40,352 bases of DNA from an uncultured Collinsella sp. (lineage in GTDB: Bacteria > Actinomycetota > Coriobacteriia > Coriobacteriales > Coriobacteriaceae). Where the stretch lies: NCBI GenBank assembly GCA_902470365.1, contig CABRFZ010000023.1, positions 1 to 40,352 on the forward strand, written 5' to 3'. Shown piece by piece: positions 24,616-31,757 of the stretch. Each line of letters begins with the position of its first letter. The first letter of the stretch is position 1. Under the pieces are notes generated by a model. The model did no database searches and had not been told where the DNA came from. It saw nothing but the letters and a program-made list of their open reading frames with translations. Position numbers and translations under genes: made by a program.

Positions 24616-26241
24616 ATGGACGTCCGTACGGACGGTGATATTGCCGAGAACTTTTGGTGGCGGCGCACTACGATGACGCGTCGCGGCCCCCTGTACGATA
24701 TCTGCGTGTCGGTGGGGCTGCTGGTCGCGGCGACGATTGTGGGCGCGCTGCTCGACCATCCGGGTCTCGCGCCGAGCATCATGATCGTCTATGTGTTCGC
24801 CGTTCAGCTGTGCGCATTCTTTACCTGGAGTCGCCTGTATTGCTTGCTGAGCTCGGCTGCCGCCGTGGCGCTCTACAACTTCTTGTTTGTCGACCCGCGC
24901 TACTCGCTGTCGCTTATCGACCGCGGCTATCCCGGCATGTTCTTCATCATGTTCGTGGTCTCGCTTGTGTCGAGCTCGATTGCGTTGGCCCTGCGCCGCG
25001 CCTTGGCACAGGCTGCCGCCAGCGACCGCCGCACGCATATGGTGCTCGAGACCAATCGCATGTTGCAGCGCTGCGCCGACGAGCAGCAGATCGTTCACGC
25101 CATGGCTACGCAGCTGGCGCGTCTTTCGGGCTGTCCGGTCGTGTGGTACAGCGCCGACGCCGAGGGCGATGACCTGCTGCCGCGTGCGACATACACGGCC
25201 GTGGGCGATGCCGCGCCGGTGCACGAGCTGGCGCCGCAGATGCCACCGCGGCTCTCGGCGTCCGCCTATGTGGGAACGCCGCTCGATGCTACGTTCGGCG
25301 GCTCGGCGTTTTATGGCATCTACCTGACGGTTCGCACAGGCGACGGCTTCGCGCGCTCGGGCGACCCCGCCTCGGTGGTGGGCGTGCTGGCTATCGTTGC
25401 CGAGCCCGACGTGCTGACGCACGAGGAGCGGACACTTGCCGATGCTATCGTGAGCGAAGGCGAGCTGGCGCTCGATCGCGCCCGCGCCATGGAGGCCCGC
25501 GAGGAGGCGGCGGTGCTTGCCAAAAATGAGCAGCTGCGCGCCAACCTGCTGCGCTCCATCTCGCACGACCTGCGCACGCCGCTCACCAGTATTTCGGGTA
25601 ATGCCGACGTGCTGCTCGACCAGGGCTCGACCGGCACCGCGGTGCTCGATGCCCAGACGCGCCGCGGCCTGCTTCTATCCATTCGCTCGGATGCGCTGTG
25701 GCTCAACGCAACCGTCGAGAATCTGCTCGCCATCACCAAGCTCGAGGGTGGCGGTATGCGCCTGTCGACCACGCTCGAGCTCATGGACGATATCGTCGAG
25801 GAGGCGCTGCGCCACGTGAACCCTGCCGTGCGCGAGCACGACCTTAAGGTGGTGGCGTGCGATGAGCCGGCGCTCGTCAACGTCGATGCGCGCCTGATGG
25901 TGCAGCTGGTGGTCAATCTGGTGAACAACGCCATCACCTATACGCCCGCGGGCTCGCATATCATGATTTCGATTAGCGTCGACGATGGACGCGTGGCGTG
26001 CTCGGTGGCCGATGATGGTCCGGGCATCGCACCCGAGGATCGCGAGCGGATCTTCGAGTCGTTCTATACCGCCAACCATGGTCTGGCCGACAGCCACCGC
26101 AGCGTTGGCCTGGGTCTTTCGCTCTGCCGTTCCATTGCGTTGGCACATGGCGGTAGCATAGAGGTTGCCGCGGCGGACCCGCACGGTTCGGTCTTTACGA
26201 TTGAACTTCCCGCCGCCGACGTTTCGTTTGATAAGGAGTAG
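24616..26241 (+). CDS. KdpD-like sensor histidine kinase (short form)
   Basis: A 541-residue membrane sensor kinase. Residues of about 25-135 are four membrane helices of the DUF4118/KdpD type, including the typical YNFLFVDPRYSL. Residues of about 150-290 are a GAF-like domain, followed by a dimerisation helix with SISHDLRTPLTS (phospho-acceptor H317) and an ATPase domain with VNLVNNAITYTP, ADDGPGI and GLGLSLCRSI. The large N-terminal KdpD/UspA part of E. coli KdpD is missing, as in many short Kdp-type kinases. It probably senses K+ or turgor-related cues. The stop overlaps the ribosome site of the regulator that follows (4-base gap), so the two form an operon. Confidence 0.9.
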   Translation: MDVRTDGDIAENFWWRRTTMTRRGPLYDICVSVGLLVAATIVGALLDHPGLAPSIMIVYVFAVQLCAFFTWSRLYCLLSSAAAVALYNFLFVDPRYSLSLIDRGYPGMFFIMFVVSLVSSSIALALRRALAQAAASDRRTHMVLETNRMLQRCADEQQIVHAMATQLARLSGCPVVWYSADAEGDDLLPRATYTAVGDAAPVHELAPQMPPRLSASAYVGTPLDATFGGSAFYGIYLTVRTGDGFARSGDPASVVGVLAIVAEPDVLTHEERTLADAIVSEGELALDRARAMEAREEAAVLAKNEQLRANLLRSISHDLRTPLTSISGNADVLLDQGSTGTAVLDAQTRRGLLLSIRSDALWLNATVENLLAITKLEGGGMRLSTTLELMDDIVEEALRHVNPAVREHDLKVVACDEPALVNVDARLMVQLVVNLVNNAITYTPAGSHIMISISVDDGRVACSVADDGPGIAPEDRERIFESFYTANHGLADSHRSVGLGLSLCRSIALAHGGSIEVAAADPHGSVFTIELPAADVSFDKE

Positions 26242-26245
26242 CGCT

Positions 26246-26959
26246 GTGCCGAACTCTGCCGTAAAACCGCTCATCTTGGTCGTTGAGGACGACCCCGCCG
26301 TTCGCAATCTTATCGTTGCCGCGCTCGAGGCGCACGGCTTGCGCCATATGGCTGTGGAGACCGCCCATGCCGCCATCGCCGCCGCCTCATCGCAGGCACC
26401 GAGCATCGTGCTGCTCGATCTGGGCCTGCCCGATATGGACGGCGTCAAGGTGGTGGAGTCGGTGCGCGCATGGTCGGGCATGCCGATCATCGTGGTCTCG
26501 GCGCGCAGCGAAGATGCGGACAAAATCCGCGCGCTCGATGCCGGTGCCGACGACTATCTGACCAAGCCGTTTTCGGTCGAGGAACTGCTCGCGCGCATTC
26601 GCACGACGCTCAGGCGCCTTTCGTATGCGCAAACGGGCGGCGTTGTCTCCGAGGGCTCGTTCGATACCGGTGAGCTGCATATCGATTTTGATGCCGGCAT
26701 TGCCACGATGGATGGCGAGGAGTTGCACCTGACGCCGATTGAGTACAAGCTCCTGTGCCTGCTGGCGCATAACGCCGACAAGGTACTGACGCACCAGTTT
26801 ATCCTGCACGAGATTTGGGGCACGGCAACTAAGAGTGACCTGGCAAGCCTGCGCGTCTTTATGGGTACGCTGCGTAAGAAGATCGAGTCCGACCCCGCGC
26901 ATCCGCGCTATATCCAGACACACGTGGGTATCGGCTATCGCCTGGTCACCCAAGGCTAG
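26246..26959 (+). CDS. KdpE-like response regulator
   Basis: A 237-residue OmpR-class regulator. Receiver domain residues 8-122: acidic pocket E14-D15-D16, phospho-acceptor D58 in LLDLGLPDMDG, S/T switch in VVSARSE, and K in LTKPFS. A winged-helix DNA-binding domain covers about 140-235 (LTPIEYKLLCLLAHNADKVL, LRVFMGTLRKKIE, RYIQTHVGIGYRL). The start is GTG 26246, with AAGGAG nine bases upstream. The pattern, and pairing with a KdpD-like kinase, indicate the KdpE family. No kdpFABC pump is nearby, so likely targets are kup or genes outside the window. Confidence 0.92.
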   Translation: MPNSAVKPLILVVEDDPAVRNLIVAALEAHGLRHMAVETAHAAIAAASSQAPSIVLLDLGLPDMDGVKVVESVRAWSGMPIIVVSARSEDADKIRALDAGADDYLTKPFSVEELLARIRTTLRRLSYAQTGGVVSEGSFDTGELHIDFDAGIATMDGEELHLTPIEYKLLCLLAHNADKVLTHQFILHEIWGTATKSDLASLRVFMGTLRKKIESDPAHPRYIQTHVGIGYRLVTQG

Positions 26960-26983
26960 ATCGCCAACCACCATCCCACTATG

Positions 26984-27050
26984 AGTTGCGGTGAAATACG
27001 GTCTAAATTTGCCTAATTCCAGGCAAAACAGTCCGTATTCCACCGCAACT
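26984..27050. repeat. AGTTGCGGTG inverted repeat, copy 2
   Basis: Arms 26984-27001 and 27033-27050 are the same 18-base arms as in 5129-5195. The 31-base centre contains its own TTTGCCT/AGGCAAA stem. It lies exactly between the convergent kdpE-like and methyltransferase genes, whose stops are 24 bases to the left and 4 bases to the right, so it probably serves both as a two-way terminator. Confidence 0.75.
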
Positions 27051-27053
27051 TTG

Positions 27054-29576
27054 TTATTTGCCCTTGGGCTTGCTGGCGTAGAACTTCTTCTTTTTGGACT
27101 TGCCGTTGCCGGCCTGCGCGTGCGCGGGCGCCGTTGCGCGAGGCTTACGGGCCTCGGGGTTACGCAGCTCCTCGACGCGCTCGGCAATCTCCTCGGCGCT
27201 AAAGCCGACCTCGGCCATGGCGTCCTCAATGGGCAGGCGGCGCACGATATAGCAGTGGTGCACCTTCTGGTTGCGCGCGAAATCCTCGGGGATGGTCTGC
27301 GCCGTAATGTCCTCCAGCACGACGCCCGCGCGCGCGAGCTTGCGCGTCTCGGGGCGGAAGCCGCGCAGGTTGCAGCTAAAGATGGCGTGGCCGCCCTGTG
27401 CGAGCAGGCGCGATACGCCGGCCAAAAGCTCAACATGGTCGCGCTGGACATCCCAGGTGCGGCGGCCCATCTTGGATGAGTTCGAAAACGTGGGCGGATC
27501 GACAAAAATCAGGTCCCAGCGGTTGCGCGTCTGGCGCTGGTCGCGAATCCAGGCGAGCACGTCGTCGCGCACAAAATGATGCTGCGGACCAACAAAGCCG
27601 TTCTGGCGCATATTGCGCTCGGCCCAGTCCAGGTAGGTGTTGGAAAGGTCGACTGTCACGGTTTCCTCGACGCCGCCGTCGGCCGCATAGCAGGTGGCGG
27701 TGCCGGTGTAGGCGAACAGGTTGAGGAAGCGGCGCGCCTGTTTGGCGTGCTCGCGCACCAGGTTGCGGGTGACGCGGTGATCCAGGAAGATGCCCACATC
27801 CAGGTAGTCGTCAAAGTTGACGGCAAAGGTGAGCCCGCCCTCTTCGATGAGTGGCAGGCGACGGCGTGCGATGTTGGCGCGCTCGCCCGATGCGCCCTTG
27901 CCGGCGCCCTGCTTGCCGTACTGCGAGCCGCCACGTGAGCGCATGCGGGCCTTGGCGTGCACATGCTCGGCGGGAACATCCAGGATGCGCGGCGCGATGG
28001 CCAAGATGTCGAGCATGCGGGCCTGGGCAAGCGCGGGGTCGATGGTCTTGGGTGCGGCGTATTCGGCAATGACGAGCCAGCGGCCCGGCGTCTGCGGGCA
28101 GCCCTCGTACAGGTCGATGGCGGCGGAGTAGTCGGGCAGGTCGGCATCGTAGACGCGGTAGCAGCTCACGCCCTCGCGCTTGGCCCACTTGCGGCGCAGG
28201 CGGGCATTCTTGCGCAGGCGGTTGGCGAACTGCTCAGACTCGGGAATGAGCACGGGCAGCGGCTTGCCGTCGCCCAGGTCGAGCGTGGCGGCAGGTTCGG
28301 GCGTGGGAGTATCGGCGGCTTCGTCATGAGCGTCTGCGGTCTGTTCCTCGGCGTTTGCGCTGGTCGCAGCCTCGAATGCCGCGGCGGCGTGGTCGAGCGA
28401 GGGCCAAACCTCAAGAGCCGCCTCCTCGTTATTGGGCATGATGGCGATCGAGCGCTCGGGCTCGGCATGGAGCGCGCGGGCCATAAGACCATCGCGGGTG
28501 AGCGCGGCGACCGGCGCCGAAGCGAGCTCGGGCGCGCGGTGCAGCTCGCCGATGAGCGTCATAGCGTCGTGCATAAGCGACAGCGGCGTCTCGGTCGCAT
28601 CCGCGACCACGGCGGCACCGGCGACAGCGCCCACATGGTCCAGCACGGTGGCGGGCTTGGCGGCACAAAAGTCGACAAAACGCTTGTAGCCGGCGCACTT
28701 GGCCATGCGCTCGGCAGTCTTGCGGGCGGCGGGGTCGATGTCTACGGCCACGATGCGCGCCTGGCGCTCGCGCGCTGCCGCCTCGCGCTCGCGCGCCTCG
28801 GCAAGCAGCTGCTCCCACAGGGCGGCGTCGTGCAGCTGCCAGCCCTCAAAGCCCCAGCGCTCGCGTGCGGCGCCCGGGGCGCGGTCGGTCAGAATGTTCA
28901 CGGCTTCCAGCAACAGGCCGCCGCCGGCGCACGAGGCATCGATTAGCGTGGGAAGGGCTTCATTCTCGTAATCGTCGGCCGTCAGCTCGCGCTCGCACAG
29001 TGCGGTCCAGCCGACTTGCGCCAGCACCAGGGCGGCGTAGTCGGGGCGCAACACGTGCGCGCCCTCGCCGGCACGGGTCGCCGCGGGCGGCAGGCGCTTG
29101 AACAGCGGGTCGCCCGAAAGGTCCAGGCTTATGCTCGCGCGACGCTGACGCAGCGAAAGCAGCAGGTGAACGTCAGGGTCGGCGGCATCGACGTCGGCGC
29201 GACGGCCCGTGTTCTCGGCCAGGCGGTCACACAGCGCGTCCTTGGCGCGCAGGGCCGAGAAGCGCGTGTTGCGCAGCTGCTCGGTCACGCCGCGGGCGGT
29301 GATGGCAATGGTGGCGCCGGGGCGGACGATGTTCTCCCAGGCGATGTCGTAAACGCTATCGTACAGCTCGTCGGCGTCCTGTGCCTCAAAGCGCCCGAGT
29401 ACCACGAACACACGGCTCGCCAGGCGCGACCACAGACAGGCGCGGTAGCCTTCTTCGAGCTCGCCCTCAAACGTGGCGCGGCCCTTCAGCCGGCGAACAT
29501 GCGAAAGCCCGAGGCGTTTAAGCTCATCGGCGAGTGCGGACTCAAAGCCCTCGGGGCAGCTTGCGTAAAATTCCAT
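27054..29576 (-). CDS. RlmKL-type bifunctional 23S rRNA methyltransferase
   Basis: An 840-residue protein matching the E. coli RlmL-RlmK fusion. Order: ferredoxin-like start (MEFYASCPEGFESALADEL), THUMB domain (about 45-155), RlmL-type methyltransferase domain (about 160-400) with DASCAGGGLLLEA and VAVDIDPAA, an acidic Ala-rich insert (about 405-450), then the RlmK domain. That domain has SCYRVYDADLPDYSAAIDLY, NLFAYTGTATCYAA (SAM motif I) and FVDPPTFSNSSKM (motif IV). It ends in a Lys-rich tail. RlmK makes m7G2069 and RlmL m2G2445 in E. coli 23S rRNA. The NPPY motif expected in the RlmL half is not visible, so that half may be inactive. ATG 29576 has GAGAGG upstream. Confidence 0.88.
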   Translation of the reverse strand: MEFYASCPEGFESALADELKRLGLSHVRRLKGRATFEGELEEGYRACLWSRLASRVFVVLGRFEAQDADELYDSVYDIAWENIVRPGATIAITARGVTEQLRNTRFSALRAKDALCDRLAENTGRRADVDAADPDVHLLLSLRQRRASISLDLSGDPLFKRLPPAATRAGEGAHVLRPDYAALVLAQVGWTALCERELTADDYENEALPTLIDASCAGGGLLLEAVNILTDRAPGAARERWGFEGWQLHDAALWEQLLAEAREREAAARERQARIVAVDIDPAARKTAERMAKCAGYKRFVDFCAAKPATVLDHVGAVAGAAVVADATETPLSLMHDAMTLIGELHRAPELASAPVAALTRDGLMARALHAEPERSIAIMPNNEEAALEVWPSLDHAAAAFEAATSANAEEQTADAHDEAADTPTPEPAATLDLGDGKPLPVLIPESEQFANRLRKNARLRRKWAKREGVSCYRVYDADLPDYSAAIDLYEGCPQTPGRWLVIAEYAAPKTIDPALAQARMLDILAIAPRILDVPAEHVHAKARMRSRGGSQYGKQGAGKGASGERANIARRRLPLIEEGGLTFAVNFDDYLDVGIFLDHRVTRNLVREHAKQARRFLNLFAYTGTATCYAADGGVEETVTVDLSNTYLDWAERNMRQNGFVGPQHHFVRDDVLAWIRDQRQTRNRWDLIFVDPPTFSNSSKMGRRTWDVQRDHVELLAGVSRLLAQGGHAIFSCNLRGFRPETRKLARAGVVLEDITAQTIPEDFARNQKVHHCYIVRRLPIEDAMAEVGFSAEEIAERVEELRNPEARKPRATAPAHAQAGNGKSKKKKFYASKPKGK

Positions 29577-29651
29577 GGGTGACCTCTCTGGTTGCGTCGC
29601 TCCATTATATGATGGATGCTTCGTTTGCCCTTATCCTCGAAAGGAACCCAT

Positions 29652-30479
29652 ATGATTGATGCGTGCCCCGATTCCGCCGTGCTCTTTTTTGACGTGGACG
29701 GCACGCTGACGTCGTTCGATCCCGACAACATGACCGACAAGGACTTTTCGGCGGTTCGCCCCTCGCAGGCGGTCGTCGAGGCGTTTCATCGTCTGCGCGA
29801 CGCGGGACACAAGGCGTTTATCTGCACGGGTCGCCCCCTGTGGCTCATCGCCGATAGCTTGCGTGCGCTCGACCCCGCGGGCGTCGTTGCCATGGCGGGC
29901 GCCACGCTCGAGGTCGAGGGCCGCGTGGTGTATGAGGACTGCTTTGACGAAGACATTGTTGAGGAGCTTGCACGCCGTATGGCCGCGGCAGGGATTGAAG
30001 CCTTTTTCGAGACCAACGTGGCTACTTTTGCCCTGGAACCCGCGGGTGTTGAGCAGTCGTCTCTGATCGGCACTTCTGTGGTGCACAGCACCGAGGAAAT
30101 GCGCGTCGACGGCCGTCTGCGCGTGGGCAAGGTAGGCATCGTCGCGAGCGACCTGGCTCGCGTAGCCAACGATGATGGCTTTATCGATCGCGAGTTTGAG
30201 CTGTGCAACACCGGTGGTCAGAATCGCGAGCTGAGCCCCAAGGGCATCGACAAGGGCGTAGGCGTGGCGCGAGCGCTGGAATACCTGGGTCGCACCGGCA
30301 ACGCGCGCACCTTTGGCTTCGGCGATTCGGGTAACGACCTGGGCATGCTCGCTGCGGTCGAGACGGCTGTCGCCATGGGCAACGCCATGCCTGAGGTCAA
30401 GGCGGTCGCCGACTACGTGACCGACGACGTCGCACACGACGGCACCGTCACAGCGATGCAGCATTTCGGCCTCATCTAA
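29652..30479 (+). CDS. Cof-type HAD family phosphatase
   Basis: A 275-residue haloacid-dehalogenase-superfamily hydrolase. Motif I is FFDVDGTLTS (nucleophile D14, acid D16). Motif II is ICTGRPLW, and a cap domain of type C2 follows (about residues 85-190). Motif III lies near the SPKGIDKGVGV lysine, and motif IV is FGFGDSGNDLGML. These features place it with the Cof/YidA-like sugar-phosphate phosphatases, which are Mg2+-dependent and cytoplasmic. Substrate cannot be assigned. ATG 29652 has AAAGGAA eight bases upstream. It is divergent from the methyltransferase gene with 75 bases between, and no partner gene is evident. Confidence 0.9.
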   Translation: MIDACPDSAVLFFDVDGTLTSFDPDNMTDKDFSAVRPSQAVVEAFHRLRDAGHKAFICTGRPLWLIADSLRALDPAGVVAMAGATLEVEGRVVYEDCFDEDIVEELARRMAAAGIEAFFETNVATFALEPAGVEQSSLIGTSVVHSTEEMRVDGRLRVGKVGIVASDLARVANDDGFIDREFELCNTGGQNRELSPKGIDKGVGVARALEYLGRTGNARTFGFGDSGNDLGMLAAVETAVAMGNAMPEVKAVADYVTDDVAHDGTVTAMQHFGLI

Positions 30480-30672
30480 TGAATCCCGCGTTCTGACGTT
30501 TGCTCAAACTGCGACTCTTTGCTTTTGCATGCTCAATCGATTTATCAATCCAAACACTGAGGTGTTTATACCGTTCGCCGAGAAGATAAAAAACCGCAGC
30601 TCACGCTTTGATAAACGTAGGTAAAGTGTTTAGCAGTTTATCGGCCGTATGCTAACGAAAGGAATTAGGCAG

Positions 30673-31377
30673 ATGGCAATCAAGGTGTTCGCTGACGGTG
30701 CAAACCTCGAAGGCATGCTCGACATGTACGAGAACGGCAACGTTCAGGGTTTCACGACCAACCCGTCCCTTATGAAGAAGGGCGGCGTGATGGATTACCG
30801 CGCGTTTGCCAAAGAGGTCCTGGCTCACATCACCGATGTGTCCGTCTCGTTTGAGGTCTTTGCCGACGACGTCGAGACCATGGAGGTCGAGGCCCGCGAG
30901 ATCGCTACCTGGGCCGAGAACGTCTACGTCAAAATTCCGTGCGTGACCACCAAGGGCGAGTCCACCGCCGAGCTGGTCCGCAAGCTTTCCGCCGACGGCA
31001 TCAAGGTCAACGTCACTACCATCTTTACGCCTACGCAGGTCGATGAGATGGTCGAAGCCGTTGACGCCGAGACGCCGTCCATCATCTCGCTCTTTGCCGG
31101 CCGTATCGCCGATACCGGCGTCGACCCCATTCCGTTTATGACGGAGTCGGTCAAGAAGGCCGCCGCCAAGCCCAACTGTGAGGTCCTGTGGGCGTCCACG
31201 CGCGAGCTCATCAACATTTACCAGGCCGAGGCCTGCGGTTGCCAGATCATTACGGTGCCCAACAGCATCCTGGCCAAGCGCAAGAACATTGGTCGCGACC
31301 CGTACGAGGTCTCGCTCGATACCGTGCGCGGTTTTGCCAAGGATATCGCGGCGCTCGGTTTCCATATCCTGCCGTAG
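30673..31377 (+). CDS. Transaldolase / fructose-6-phosphate aldolase-like protein
   Basis: A 234-residue class I aldolase of the short transaldolase subfamily. The N-terminal KVFADGANLEGM holds the substrate Asp, GFTTNPSLMKK is the family signature, and VYVKIPCV carries the Schiff-base lysine K87. VNVTTIFTPTQ and SLFAGRIADTGVDP follow. The length and barrel pattern match TalC/FSA enzymes (about 215-235) that act on sedoheptulose-7-phosphate or fructose-6-phosphate. Transaldolase in the non-oxidative pentose phosphate route is most likely. The start ATG 30673 lies after AGGAATTAGG; a weaker upstream start at 30649 exists. The 193 bases upstream (30480-30672) are AT-rich with TTGATA at 30608 but no convincing promoter. 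The last 26 bases before the stop are repeated at 31505-31530. Confidence 0.9.
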   Translation: MAIKVFADGANLEGMLDMYENGNVQGFTTNPSLMKKGGVMDYRAFAKEVLAHITDVSVSFEVFADDVETMEVEAREIATWAENVYVKIPCVTTKGESTAELVRKLSADGIKVNVTTIFTPTQVDEMVEAVDAETPSIISLFAGRIADTGVDPIPFMTESVKKAAAKPNCEVLWASTRELINIYQAEACGCQIITVPNSILAKRKNIGRDPYEVSLDTVRGFAKDIAALGFHILP

Positions 31378-31530
31378 CGCGAACACTGACTACGCCGCGG
31401 GCTGCTCGCCCCGGCTTTCCTTTCCCTATCGCTCACGCGCTTCGCGGGGGTCGCGCTAGGCAAAGGAAAGGCCGGGGCTGCCGACACGAGCTTGCCAGCA
31501 AGTTGGCGCTTGGTTTCCATATCCTGCCGT
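31350..31530 (+). repeat. Duplicated tal 3' end flanking a 129-bp insert
   Basis: GGCGCTCGGTTTCCATATCC and the following TGCCGT (31350-31375), the last coding bases of the aldolase gene, recur with one mismatch at 31505-31530, outside any gene. Between them is a noncoding stretch with an inverted repeat, GCCCCGGC..TTTCC (31408-31425) against GGAAAGGCCGGGGC (31465-31478). This looks like an insertion or slipped duplication that copied the gene end. Confidence 0.6.
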
Positions 31531-31538
31531 GGGCAAAG

Positions 31539-31743
31539 GTACCCCCGCCTGCGCCGTGCAAAATTGAGAGTATTCAGCAAGGTAAAGGCTTTCACCAGTT
31601 GGGTGAAGTACGGAACAGCCCCCGTTTTGGCTCTGACGACGCTAAAACGGGGGCTGTTTTTTGCTTTTTCGCCTCTGGGAGGCATCCGGAACAGCGGAAT
31701 TTGCAGAATACTCGCGATTTTGCACGTCACTACAGGGGGTACC
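31539..31743. repeat. MITE-like element, copy 2 (GTGCA...GAGTATTC ends)
   Basis: The left end 31539-31580 (GGTACCCCC, then CGTGCAAAATT-GAGTATTC-like) is matched in reverse complement by 31701-31743, giving terminal inverted repeats of about 42 bp. The ends match those of the element at 1531-1732, and total length (205 against 202 bp) agrees. The interior holds a strong terminator. Location is again the gap between convergent genes. Confidence 0.65.
31614..31662 (+). terminator. Terminator inside MITE-like element
   Basis: A 15-bp perfect stem (31614-31628 with 31644-31658) with a GC-rich core is followed by TTTTTT and TTGCTTTTT. It is the best plus-strand terminator after the aldolase gene, though 237 bases from its stop. 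Confidence 0.8.
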
Positions 31744-31757
31744 CCTGCTTTGGCGGT

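Noticed and set aside
22198..25566. Very long minus-strand open frame (1,122 codons) opposite kup and the kinase
   Set aside because: It runs antisense through two clear genes and a terminator. High-GC codon bias keeps the opposite frame open; the translation has low-complexity composition and no domain.
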